Assembly (NCBI GenBank): GCA_945876095.1
Contig: CAMCMP010000024.1
Span: forward strand, 1 to 44,018
From: Chitinophaga pinensis
Lineage (GTDB): Bacteria > Bacteroidota > Bacteroidia > Chitinophagales > Chitinophagaceae
Reading direction: 5' to 3'
DNA length: 44,018 nt
In this document: piece by piece, positions 36,249-44,018 of the stretch
Layout of the letters: the number at the start of each line of letters is the position of its first letter
Position numbering within the stretch: the first letter of the stretch is position 1
The notes under the pieces: generated by a model
The model's input: only the letters and a program-made list of their open reading frames with translations
Told to the model about the DNA's origin: nothing
The model's database searches: none
Program-made: the position numbers and the translations under genes

Positions 36249-37412
36249 ATGGCTAGTATTTTAATTATTGATGATGATAAGGCAATTCGAAAGACATTGA
36301 CAGAAATCTTGCGTTATGAAGGTTATAAGATTGACGAGGCAGCGGATGGTGAAGAGGGTCTAAGGAAATTCAGTAATACATCCTATGACCTTGTTTTGTG
36401 CGACGTTAAAATGCCAAAAATGGATGGCATAGAATTTTTAGAAAAATCTAGAGCGATTAATTCAGATGTCCCAATTATTGTAATTAGTGGTCACGGTAAT
36501 ATAGAAACTGCAGTAGAGGCAGTCAAAAAAGGAGCTTTTGATTTTATTAGTAAACCTCCTGATCTAAATCGTCTTCTAATTACTTTGCGAAATGCATTGG
36601 ATAAGCAAACTCTTGTAAAAGAAACAAAAGTTTTGAAACGTAAGGTTGGAATGGTGAAGGATATTATAGGTAACAGCAAGCCTATTAATAATGTAAAAGA
36701 CACTATTGATAAAGTAGCACCCACCGGAGCCCGTGTATTAATTACAGGCGAAAATGGCGTAGGCAAGGAATTGGTTGCTCGCTGGATTCATGAAAAAAGT
36801 AATCGCAACAAGGGTCCAATGGTGGAGGTTAATTGTGCTGCTATTCCAGGGGAATTAATTGAAAGTGAATTATTTGGTCATGAAAAAGGCTCTTTTACTT
36901 CTGCCATTCGTCAGCGGATTGGAAAATTTGAACAGGCCAATGGTGGCACTTTATTCTTGGATGAAATAGGAGATATGAGTTTGGGTGCTCAAGCAAAAGT
37001 TTTAAGAGCATTGCAAGAGGGTAAAATTACTCGAGTGGGAGCCGATAAGGATATTTCAGTTGACGTTCGTGTAGTGGCCGCAACGAATAAAGATTTATTA
37101 AAGGAGGTAGATAATAAGAATTTCCGCTTGGATCTTTATCATCGATTAGGCGTTATTATTATTCATGTGCCATCCTTAAATGATCGACGCGAAGATATAC
37201 CGTTGTTAATTGATTATTATCTTGAAATGATTGCAAATGAGTATGGACAGTCCAAAAAAGAGATAGATAAAGATGCGTTACAAATGCTAATGCAATACAA
37301 CTGGACAGGTAATATACGTGAATTGAGAAATGTGGTTGAACGTTTGGTTATCTTGTCCGGAAAAAAAATAGAATTACAAGATGTAACCAATTATGTACTT
37401 CCGAATCAATAA
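36249..37412 (+). CDS. NtrC-type sigma-54 response regulator lacking a DNA-binding domain
   Basis: The 387-residue protein has an N-terminal receiver domain with acidic pocket D8-D9-D10, phospho-acceptor Asp52 and conserved Lys near 103 (FISKP). A AAA+ sigma-54 activator domain follows, with Walker A G-E-N-G-V-G-K-E at 167-174 and Walker B FLDEIGD with Asp238-Glu239. The sigma-54 contact loop reads G214-S-F-T-S-A, a variant of GAFTGA that keeps Phe and Thr. After the R-finger region (WTGNIRELRNVVERL) the protein ends with about 20 residues, so the usual Fis-type helix-turn-helix is absent. It may act from solution or through a partner. The sensor kinase is not adjacent. Confidence 0.93.
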   Translation: MASILIIDDDKAIRKTLTEILRYEGYKIDEAADGEEGLRKFSNTSYDLVLCDVKMPKMDGIEFLEKSRAINSDVPIIVISGHGNIETAVEAVKKGAFDFISKPPDLNRLLITLRNALDKQTLVKETKVLKRKVGMVKDIIGNSKPINNVKDTIDKVAPTGARVLITGENGVGKELVARWIHEKSNRNKGPMVEVNCAAIPGELIESELFGHEKGSFTSAIRQRIGKFEQANGGTLFLDEIGDMSLGAQAKVLRALQEGKITRVGADKDISVDVRVVAATNKDLLKEVDNKNFRLDLYHRLGVIIIHVPSLNDRREDIPLLIDYYLEMIANEYGQSKKEIDKDALQMLMQYNWTGNIRELRNVVERLVILSGKKIELQDVTNYVLPNQ

Positions 37413-37453
37413 ACTTTAGTTGGTTATAGTTAGTAATTAAACAATAAAATTTT

Positions 37454-39352
37454 CTAAAAATGCCATCTTACAAAGGCTTCAATTGCTGCATATTTGGTTA
37501 AACCAAGTTTAGCGTAGAGATCTGCAGTATTACTATTTCTTTCTTCTGCTCTTTGCCAAAATTCCCTACTATCATCTCCTTGAAAAGGGACCATATCTTT
37601 TTGCGACTGATGGATAAATATTCCATTTCTTTTTTTCATTACCTGGTCAGGACTCATTGGGATAGCCATTTCAATTTCAGCGATATCCCATTCTTGCCAA
37701 GCTCCTTTGTAAAGCCAAACGCGACAATCCTTTATCCATTCGTCACCTGCTACTTTCATTCTTTTAAAAGATTCAAAAATAATATCAAGGCAAACTTTGT
37801 GTGTTCCATGTGGATCAGCCAAATCGCCTGCACAGAATACCTGATGAGGTTTTAGCTCCCTTAGTAATGCGATCGTTTGAAGTACGTCTTCCTCACCCAT
37901 AGGATTTTTTTGGATGGTGCCTGTTTCATAAAAAGGAAGATTTTGAAAATGAATTTGTTCTGTTTTTAAACCTACATATCTACAGGTAGCCCTAGCTTCA
38001 CATCTTCTTATAAGGCCTTTGATTTGCCTTATTTGATCAGTATCTACTTGGTTTGGTTTTTTGCCTTCAAGAAAGCTACTTACCTTTTCTAGGATGACAG
38101 ATGATATTCCATTGTCAATATTACTCAACTCTTCAAAACCTACTGCAAAATCTAAAAAACGAGTTACAAATTCATCCGTTACAGCTATGTTTCCGCTTGT
38201 TTGATAAGCTATATGAACATCATGTCCCTGATCGTGCAAGCGCATAAAAGTGCCTCCCATACTAATAATATCATCGTCGGGGTGAGGAGAGAAGATGACA
38301 ACTTTTTTTGGCTGAATTTCACATCTTTCAGGATGTCCTGGTAAAATTGCGTTTAGTTTTCCTCCAGGCCAACCAGTAATACTATCTCTTAACATGTAGT
38401 ATACCTGCAAATTAATTTCCGAAGACCCTCCTTTTTCTGCAAGAAGATCACCCAAAGAAAAATCATTGTAGTCTTTATTGGTAAGCATTAAAATGGGCTT
38501 ACCCGTTTTTAAGGCCATGTCAATTACCGCCTTTCTAATTAATTTAGGCGTCCACTCAGCTTCACCTGTAAGCCAAGGTGATTTATTACGGGTCAATTCA
38601 GTTGAAGCTTGCTTATCAATTACAAAACTGCAATTAGGATGGGTTTGAAGTAGACTAGCGGGTATCTTTTCAGTAACCTCACCTTCTACTGATTTGGCAA
38701 CGATGGATGATTTAGATCCCCATGCTAACAAAATAATTCGCTTTGCTTTTAATATGGTGCTAATTCCAGCGGTTATTGCTAACCGTGGGACTTGGCTAAT
38801 GTTTTGGAATTCTTTTTGGTTAGCAATTCGAGTGTTGTTTTCTAGGTTCACTAACCTAGTTTTTGAATAAATACTGGAACCTGGTTCATTGAAACCAATA
38901 TGTCCATTACTGCCAATTCCTAATATCTGAAAGTCGATTCCACCTGCTGATTCAATGGTATTTTCAAAGGCTTCACAATGTTTTTTTATATCCTCTTTTC
39001 CCCATTCTCCATTAGGTATATGAATGTTTTCAGCTTTAATATCAATATGATTGAAAAGGGTTTGATGCATGAAGGTCCAGTAGCTCTGAGTAGCATCTCT
39101 TTCTATTGGGTAATATTCATCAAGATTAAAACTAATTACATTTTTAAAGCTTACTCCTTCCTGCTGATGCATCCTAACCAACTCTTTGTATAATAGGATG
39201 GGGGTAGATCCCGTGGCAAGTCCTAGTACACAATTTTGTCCAAGAGATTGTTTTTGCTGAATGAGTTTGGCAATTTCTTGAGCAGCAAATAGGGAACCTT
39301 TTTGAGAAGTTTCAAATATTTGTACTGGAATTTTTTCAAATGACTCAAACAT
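37454..39352 (-). CDS. nagB: Glucosamine-6-phosphate deaminase fused to a PIG-L (LmbE-like) deacetylase domain
   Basis: The product has 632 residues, against about 266 for E. coli NagB. Residues 1-265 are a NagB domain with GLATGSTP (44-51), FNLDEYYPI (Asp78, Glu79) and GIGSNGHIGFNEPGS, where His151 and Glu156 are the catalytic pair. From about 345 a PIG-L domain begins with FSPHPDDD (His357, Asp359, Asp360), and a further metal-binding stretch is ADPHGTHK. NagB converts glucosamine-6-phosphate to fructose-6-phosphate and ammonia. PIG-L enzymes remove N-acetyl groups from GlcNAc-containing molecules. The fusion may join deacetylation and deamination, which is inference; I recall this fusion as common in Bacteroidota. 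Confidence 0.93.
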   Translation of the reverse strand: MFESFEKIPVQIFETSQKGSLFAAQEIAKLIQQKQSLGQNCVLGLATGSTPILLYKELVRMHQQEGVSFKNVISFNLDEYYPIERDATQSYWTFMHQTLFNHIDIKAENIHIPNGEWGKEDIKKHCEAFENTIESAGGIDFQILGIGSNGHIGFNEPGSSIYSKTRLVNLENNTRIANQKEFQNISQVPRLAITAGISTILKAKRIILLAWGSKSSIVAKSVEGEVTEKIPASLLQTHPNCSFVIDKQASTELTRNKSPWLTGEAEWTPKLIRKAVIDMALKTGKPILMLTNKDYNDFSLGDLLAEKGGSSEINLQVYYMLRDSITGWPGGKLNAILPGHPERCEIQPKKVVIFSPHPDDDIISMGGTFMRLHDQGHDVHIAYQTSGNIAVTDEFVTRFLDFAVGFEELSNIDNGISSVILEKVSSFLEGKKPNQVDTDQIRQIKGLIRRCEARATCRYVGLKTEQIHFQNLPFYETGTIQKNPMGEEDVLQTIALLRELKPHQVFCAGDLADPHGTHKVCLDIIFESFKRMKVAGDEWIKDCRVWLYKGAWQEWDIAEIEMAIPMSPDQVMKKRNGIFIHQSQKDMVPFQGDDSREFWQRAEERNSNTADLYAKLGLTKYAAIEAFVRWHF

Positions 39353-39616
39353 TTTTTATAGTATTTAAGGAATTAATCTAAGGGGTAATAACATGCTAAT
39401 TTAAGCCGAATTTTATAAATGGTACCAAATAGCCTATTGTATAGGCAACCTTTTTATAATCTGAGTTTAGTTTATTCGATTCAATTATTGGGTTTTCCAA
39501 CCTATGATTGGAGGTTTTTCTATTTACAATTCTTTTTAAACATTTTCAAACATTTAGCATTTAAATCCTTGTCAAACGTATAATTATGGTAATTTCGGCT
39601 TTGTAAAATTTAATTT

Positions 39617-41113
39617 ATGAGTATTGGCTTGATAATTTTTATCCTTGCAACAATTGGTTGGCATTTAGGCATGTATGGTATGTTTAAAAAAGCAGGTATT
39701 GAGGGATGGAAAGCATTGGTTCCATTTTATAATACTTGGTGTATTGTTGAAAAGATTCAACTGAAAAAAAAATGGTTCTTTTTTCAATTAGTACCCATCG
39801 CAGGTCAGTTTGTTACCATTTGGATTACAATTAAATTAGTAGAACATTTTGGACGTTTTGATCTTACCCATCACACGATGACTGTTTTATTTCCCTTTAT
39901 CTATTTTCCGATTCTAGGCTTTTCAAATAATGAAAAATATGCAGGTGAGTTAGTAGTTAACAATTACAAAAAATCAGCTGCTAGAGAATGGATTGACGCT
40001 GCAGCATTTGCAATTGTAGCTGCTACTCTTATTCGCACTTTTGTTTTTGAAGCTTATACTATCCCAACGCCTTCGATGGAAAAGACATTATTGGTGAATG
40101 ATTTTTTGTTCGTCAGTAAGTCAGCTTATGGCCCTAGAATTCCTAACACCCCCATCGCCATGCCATTTGTTCATCATACCATGCCTTGGGTAAGTGCTAA
40201 ATCTTATTCTGAGTGGATCAAAATACCTTATACAAGGTGGTTTTCAAAGGAAGTAACTAGAAATGATGCCGTAGTATTTAATTTTCCTGCTAATGATACT
40301 TTGATCAATGATGAAGAAAATTTCGGATCAAAAATTACCTATTACCAAGCAGTTAGGGAAATAAGTAGAGATAAGGTTTGGCAAAACTATGGCGACCTTA
40401 TTATTACCCGTCCTGTAGATAAACGTGAAAATTTTATTAAGCGTTGCGTTGCTATTGCAGGTGATAAGCTTGAAATTAAAAATACGGTTTTATACCTCAA
40501 TGATGTTGCGCAGCCTTTTCCCGCAGAATCGGAACTTTATTATAATGTTCAAGTAAGTAGTCCTTTAGATGAAGAACAGCTCCAATCTTTTGGTATCCAC
40601 ACTGATCAAGAGCTACATGAATTTATGTCTTATAACAATGGTATGTATATTATTAATATGACTCAAGGTGAGAAGAAAAAAGTGGAGGCTTTAAAAAATG
40701 TAGTTAAAGTTGAAGTGCAAATTAATCAAGTTAGCAATGATCTCTATCCTTATTATGATACAACAGCTCATTGGAGCGTTGATAATTTTGGTCCTTTGTG
40801 GGTGCCTAAAAAAGGAGTTTCTATTCCGCTTACTCCTGACAATTACATTCGTTATGAACGTTGTATCAAAACTTATGAAGGAAATGATTTAGAAAGCAAA
40901 AATGGCAAGTTTTTTTTAAATGGAAAAGAGGTTACTAATTATACTTTTAAATATGATTATTACTGGTTAATGGGCGATAATCGCCATAATTCATTGGATA
41001 GTCGGTATTGGGGATTTGTACCAGAAGACCATGTGGTAGGTAAGGCATCCATGATTTGGTTTAGCTGGGAAAAAGGGCCACGTTGGAAAAGATTTTTTAA
41101 TGTGATAAGATAA
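39617..41113 (+). CDS. lepB: Signal peptidase I with N-terminal DUF5684-like membrane domain
   Basis: LepB cleaves signal peptides from exported proteins at the outer face of the inner membrane. The 498-residue product is longer than E. coli LepB (324). Residues 1-115 form an extra hydrophobic domain of the DUF5684 type, with KKAGIEGWKALVPFYNTW. A membrane anchor at about 125-145 leads to the S26 catalytic Ser153 in TPSMEKTL and Lys275 in FIKRCVAIAGD. The final family box GDNRHNSLDSRYWG lies near 455-470. Between the Lys box and that final box is a large insert (about 290-430). Both catalytic residues are present, so it should be active. Confidence 0.95.
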   Translation: MSIGLIIFILATIGWHLGMYGMFKKAGIEGWKALVPFYNTWCIVEKIQLKKKWFFFQLVPIAGQFVTIWITIKLVEHFGRFDLTHHTMTVLFPFIYFPILGFSNNEKYAGELVVNNYKKSAAREWIDAAAFAIVAATLIRTFVFEAYTIPTPSMEKTLLVNDFLFVSKSAYGPRIPNTPIAMPFVHHTMPWVSAKSYSEWIKIPYTRWFSKEVTRNDAVVFNFPANDTLINDEENFGSKITYYQAVREISRDKVWQNYGDLIITRPVDKRENFIKRCVAIAGDKLEIKNTVLYLNDVAQPFPAESELYYNVQVSSPLDEEQLQSFGIHTDQELHEFMSYNNGMYIINMTQGEKKKVEALKNVVKVEVQINQVSNDLYPYYDTTAHWSVDNFGPLWVPKKGVSIPLTPDNYIRYERCIKTYEGNDLESKNGKFFLNGKEVTNYTFKYDYYWLMGDNRHNSLDSRYWGFVPEDHVVGKASMIWFSWEKGPRWKRFFNVIR

Positions 41114-41131
41114 CCGCTCTTAAAATATATC

Positions 41132-41165
41132 ATCCTTCTAGTGATTTTGCTAGGAGGATTTTTTT
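41132..41165 (+). terminator. Terminator after lepB
   Basis: Arms ATCCTTCTAG (41132-41141) and CTAGGAGGAT (41150-41159) form a 10-bp stem with one G-U-type mismatch and an 8-nt loop, followed by a run of T. Confidence 0.75.
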
Positions 41166-41271
41166 AATCTTTTATACAATCCTATTTCAAATTTTAGTTG
41201 GTGAATAGATCTTACCTTAGATTAGAAAAATGTTTTGAAACAATCAAAATCGATAATCAAAATACCGCTAG

Positions 41272-41766
41272 ATGATAAAGAAAGATGTTCATTTTACTGT
41301 TGATGTTTTTAATAGTATCGAAGATTTAGTCCCAGTAGATTTAGCTTTATTGTCAGCCGCCAGAGAAACTACTCAAGCCGCTTATGCACCTTATTCTAAT
41401 TTTTTAGTGGCAGCAGTTGCACAATTATCCAATGGAGCTATTGTGAAAGGAACCAACCAAGAAAATGCTTCTTATCCAGTTGGTCTCTGCGCCGAAAGAG
41501 TATTGCTTTCAGCCATCTCATCCCAATTTCCCAATATTGCCATTCAAACGATGGCCATCAGTTACCATAATCTAAAAGGTAAAAGTGACTATCCAATATC
41601 TCCTTGCGGAATGTGTAGACAAAGTTTAGTTGAATATGAGCAACGTGTAAAACAATCTTTCCGAATCATATTGAGTGGTATGAGTGGCGAAGTATATATT
41701 ATTGAAAAAGCTACAGATCTTTTACCACTTCCTTTTAGTGCAAGTGATCTTAGTTCTGGTCGATAA
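41272..41766 (+). CDS. cdd: Cytidine deaminase
   Basis: Cdd hydrolyses cytidine or deoxycytidine to uridine and ammonia in pyrimidine salvage. The 164-residue product belongs to the short, tetrameric class. Zinc ligands are Cys73 (in C73-A-E75, with Glu75 as proton shuttle) and Cys112/Cys115 in PCGMCRQ. The three-Cys ligand set is as in Bacillus, in place of the His-Ala-Glu of E. coli. It is longer than the Bacillus enzyme mainly by an N-terminal extension of about 20 residues. It is convergent with ogt, 54 bp apart. Confidence 0.95.
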   Translation: MIKKDVHFTVDVFNSIEDLVPVDLALLSAARETTQAAYAPYSNFLVAAVAQLSNGAIVKGTNQENASYPVGLCAERVLLSAISSQFPNIAIQTMAISYHNLKGKSDYPISPCGMCRQSLVEYEQRVKQSFRIILSGMSGEVYIIEKATDLLPLPFSASDLSSGR

Positions 41767-41820
41767 ATTATTTGTTGGATATTTTATTATTGCTCAATAA
41801 ACTGATTGCTATTTTCCGAA

Positions 41821-42354
41821 CTAGCGTTGGTCTTTGGCAAATTCAATAGTTGTTTGAATTGCGTTTGTATTTACTCGTTCATGTTCCAATAACCATTTTT
41901 TTCTCCATTGATCTCCATTATATCCTTTTAGCTCTCCATTACTTCCAATTACTCTATGGCAAGGAATCGCTATGCAGATTGAATTTCTCCCATTTGCAGA
42001 ACCTACTGCCCTAATAGCTTTACTATTTCCTATTTTTTTTGAAAGCGCTAGATAGTTGATCGTTTTGCCAAAAGGAATAGTAGTTAGTTCGGACCATATT
42101 TTTTGTTGAAACGCAGTCCCTGCTTGCTCTAATGGTAATTCGAAAACCGTTCTTACTCCATTAAAATATTCAGCTAATTGTTGATGGCAAATTTTTGTAA
42201 GTGGGTATTCACTTTGCTGTAGAGATGTATTTTTTATAAAAGGAATATTCTTCCTATCCGTATTAGTAAATAATATTGAACATATAGATTGGCTAGAAAC
42301 TTTTATTTCGATTGTACCAATAGGACTATTAAAATGGGATAGTTCGATGGACAT
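41821..42354 (-). CDS. ogt: Methylated-DNA-[protein]-cysteine S-methyltransferase
   Basis: This suicide repair protein takes the alkyl group from O6-alkylguanine or O4-alkylthymine onto its own cysteine. The 177 residues are the length of Ogt without the Ada regulatory domain. The acceptor is Cys132 in IPCHRVIG, followed by LKGYNGDQWRKKWLLEHE; the DNA-binding helix-turn-helix segment has TIPFGKTINYLALSKKIGN and RAVGSANGRN. It shares direction with the DUF952 and SirB1-like genes, with a 74-bp gap that has no clear terminator. Confidence 0.96.
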   Translation of the reverse strand: MSIELSHFNSPIGTIEIKVSSQSICSILFTNTDRKNIPFIKNTSLQQSEYPLTKICHQQLAEYFNGVRTVFELPLEQAGTAFQQKIWSELTTIPFGKTINYLALSKKIGNSKAIRAVGSANGRNSICIAIPCHRVIGSNGELKGYNGDQWRKKWLLEHERVNTNAIQTTIEFAKDQR

Positions 42355-42428
42355 AAATAGTGTGTTGAAAAAATCTGTTTAAAATTTGGTAAACTTATGT
42401 AAACTCAATTTTTTTTTACTAAAAAAAT

Positions 42429-42722
42429 TTAAATAGAAGAAGTCTCCACCACTGCATCGGTATTAATACTTCCATAAATGTGCGGAAAGAGTTCATTTAC
42501 AGAAGGAGCCAATTCGTATTTTAAAACTGAAGTTAATTTGGTCTCGTCTATGTGCAATAAAAGTAAATCAGTTTTATTTTTATAGTATCTTTCCAATACC
42601 CCTTTCACCTGTTGGCTATCACTGGCGTGAATAAAGCCCTCTGTTGCTAGAGACTCAGCTTCATGAAATCCCTGAGTTAAAGATTTTTTCCAATGGGAAA
42701 GGGTAGTTACATGATAAATCAT
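42429..42722 (-). CDS. DUF952 family protein
   Basis: The 97-residue cytoplasmic protein has the family pattern IYHVTTLSHWKKSL, then EGFIHASDSQQV with the conserved His, LLLLHIDETKL, and the C-terminal FPHIYGSINTDAVVE. DUF952 has no established activity, though its fold resembles ADP-ribosyltransferase-like small domains in my recollection; treat this as uncertain. Its ATG overlaps the stop of the SirB1-like gene by 4 bp (ATGA), so the two are translationally coupled. Confidence 0.88.
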   Translation of the reverse strand: MIYHVTTLSHWKKSLTQGFHEAESLATEGFIHASDSQQVKGVLERYYKNKTDLLLLHIDETKLTSVLKYELAPSVNELFPHIYGSINTDAVVETSSI

Positions 42723-43588
42723 TCGTCTAACAGTTTTACAAGGCTTAATAATTCCTCTTTTTTATAAGCGTTCAGTTCGTTATTGAAACATTTGCTTAAC
42801 TCTTCCAATAAAAATCGAATAATTTTTTTATTATTGAGCGGTTTGAAAAATATAGAAGAAGGAGAAATTGATATGCGATTAAAATATTTTTCTATATCCT
42901 TGTGTGAATGAATATTTCCATTTAAAGGGTCGATGAAAAAAAATATTTTTTCGGAACTATGACTAACAGGTTGACCGAATTCATGTTGAGGGTCGAAATA
43001 CCCGAGTACAAACTGTTTTGGAATATTGGTAGCATTTACAGAAATGTCGAGTAATTGGCAAAGAATTAAATATAATATCCCGTTGCTTAAGGCGTTTCCT
43101 CGATTGTTTTCAAGGGTTTTGTTGATTAAAAAATCATCCGGTTGATTATAAGAAACTTCTAATCCTTTCTGTTGATAATAATTATAAAGTATGCTAGTGA
43201 TTACATTTACCTGTTCTAGCGGTGTTAGATAATTGTTTAATTCTAACCATATATTTCGACGTATTTTTTCTATTTTTTTTAGGATAGGAGTATCCTGCAT
43301 TTCTGGAAATTGATACTTTGCAACTAATAGAGCCCCCTGTAATAAATCACACTCACTATTTTTCCAGGAAATAAAATCGTTGGTAAGATCTTTGAAATGT
43401 AATTTGTGAATAATTTGCTGAATTCTTTCTTGCGTCTCTTCTTGTAGGGTATTTTCCCATAAGTTCTCGAGGTTGGGTATTATTTCCTTTCCAAAAGAAA
43501 GAATCTTATCGCTCACACTATTGTACACCACTTCATCAGGGTCATCCATTAAATGAAAAAGTGCTATTATTTCTTTATTCTCGATCAA
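42719..43588 (-). CDS. SirB1-like / transglutaminase-like family protein
   Basis: The 289-residue protein has an N-terminal HEAT-like helical part (FHLMDDPDEVVYNSVSDKILSFG). A transglutaminase-like SirB1 domain (Transglut_core2) follows, with PLEQVNVITSILYNYYQQKGLEVSYNQPDDFLINKTLENNRGNALSNGILYL and LDISVNATNIPKQFVLGYFD. The fold's usual catalytic Cys is replaced by Asn-Ala in the NRGNALS stretch, as is common in SirB1-type proteins, so it may not be an active transglutaminase. Function is unknown. The start is a TTG at 43588, giving the family-like N-terminus. The ATG 13 codons later would cut the helical part. Confidence 0.78.
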   Translation of the reverse strand: MIENKEIIALFHLMDDPDEVVYNSVSDKILSFGKEIIPNLENLWENTLQEETQERIQQIIHKLHFKDLTNDFISWKNSECDLLQGALLVAKYQFPEMQDTPILKKIEKIRRNIWLELNNYLTPLEQVNVITSILYNYYQQKGLEVSYNQPDDFLINKTLENNRGNALSNGILYLILCQLLDISVNATNIPKQFVLGYFDPQHEFGQPVSHSSEKIFFFIDPLNGNIHSHKDIEKYFNRISISPSSIFFKPLNNKKIIRFLLEELSKCFNNELNAYKKEELLSLVKLLDE

Positions 43589-43689
43589 AATTATTTATTT
43601 GATCATGAAATTCGGTAAATCTTGAAAATTATCCATTTTTAACTTTCCACAAGAGTGTATAAATTATTCGATCTTTCTATGCAGTTGAC

Positions 43690-44018
43690 TCACAAAAAGT
43701 CGTGTTAGGCAATTTAAAATAATAGGAGTTCGAATGCCCACGAATAAAAACTGCTAGAAATTTTAAATATCAGCCGTTAAAAAATCAATCCTCCGCGGCG
43801 GATGCATACCCTTTAAAGTACCGTAGTATTTTAATTTCTCATTAATAGATTAGTCAATCCTCTGTTTGAACGCCCTCGAATAAAAAGTGCTAGAAATTTG
43901 AATTATCAGCCGTTAAAAAATCAAGGCTGTTTGAGCGGGCAATTCCTTTAAAGAAACAAACTCTACTCGCGAGTTCCTTGATTTTAGGCTGATATTTCAA
44001 ATTTCAGCCTTTTTATTC
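43690..44018 (+). repeat. Composite hairpin repeat, copy C (cut by the window edge)
   Basis: In the same orientation as copy A, this has the start segment CAAAAAGTCG (about 43692), a left half-copy (43741-43791), and an internal inverted end motif TTAGTCAATCCTC (43850-43862). The full left arm (43877-43926), loop and right arm (43976 to the edge) follow. The loop is nearly identical to that of copy A (one change in about 49 nt). The inner stem has changed to AAATTTGAAATATC, with partner changes and one mismatch. The expected downstream palindrome lies beyond the window. Confidence 0.88.

Noticed and set aside
37454..39352. Loss of a catalytic Asp in NagB (Asn149 in GIGSNGHIGFNEP)
   Set aside because: Asn at this place occurs in many bacterial NagB proteins, and His151 and Glu156 are present, so it is not a sign of inactivation.
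39353..39616. tRNA or small RNA in the nagB-lepB gap
   Set aside because: No cloverleaf or T-arm GTTCRA pattern and no convincing hairpin were found; it is AT-rich promoter-like sequence.

Overview
This AT-rich 44 kb window looks like an ordinary chromosomal stretch of a Bacteroidota bacterium, most likely from the Chitinophagaceae or a close relative. The signs are lineage-typical families (DUF1573, GSCFA, DUF5686, DUF5684-type LepB, the NagB/PIG-L fusion, a TonB receptor with a CarboxypepD_reg domain), the long NusB, promoter boxes of the TAnnTTTG type, weak or absent Shine-Dalgarno sequences, and gene order nusB-DUF1573-yajC with coaE next to it. I see no phage, plasmid, CRISPR, rRNA or tRNA genes, and no intact transposase.

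Layout. 0.2-5.5 kb: two lipoproteins (one unrecognised, one polysaccharide deacetylase), a cytochrome c/PQQ-type sugar dehydrogenase fusion and an exported amidohydrolase. 5.5-8.1 kb, minus strand: coaE, yajC, a DUF1573 lipoprotein and nusB. 8.5-10.5 kb: groES-groEL. 10.6-14.4 kb: a YeiH-type exporter, repeat element A, a fatty-acid desaturase very like eukaryotic dihydroceramide delta-4 desaturase, a 62-residue protein and a CDGSH iron-sulfur protein. 14.4-20.9 kb: DUF1456 protein, dnaG, a TPR protein, two SGNH/GSCFA-type hydrolases facing apart, and miaE. 21-30 kb: a penicillin-acylase-family protein, a small membrane protein, a DUF5686 outer-membrane protein, trhO, a 7-bladed lactonase and purC. 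30-37.4 kb: a TonB-dependent receptor followed by a two-domain fasciclin lipoprotein, pdhB, repeat element B and an NtrC-type regulator without a DNA-binding domain. 37.4-43.6 kb: a NagB/PIG-L fusion, lepB, cdd, ogt, a DUF952 protein and a SirB1-like protein. 43.7-44.0 kb: repeat element C, cut by the window edge.

The genes form no single pathway. Most are housekeeping (chaperonin, primase, CoA, purine, pyrimidine and tRNA modification, protein export) mixed with envelope and nutrient-uptake functions. Transcription units are short. Many are bounded by very good hairpins, several with perfect 18-21 bp stems that can terminate on both strands.

The most unusual signal is non-coding. A composite repeat of about 330-400 bp occurs three times (A, B inverted, C truncated). 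Its two arms pair with each other, and between copies the centre of the stem changes while pairing is kept: A, B and C differ at several arm positions, and the partner arm carries the matching change. In A and C the about 49-nt loop differs at only one position. Extra half-copies, a recurrent 12-bp palindrome and an 18-bp end motif suggest a family of non-autonomous mobile or structured elements. The second candidate is the bacterial homologue of the ceramide delta-4 desaturase.
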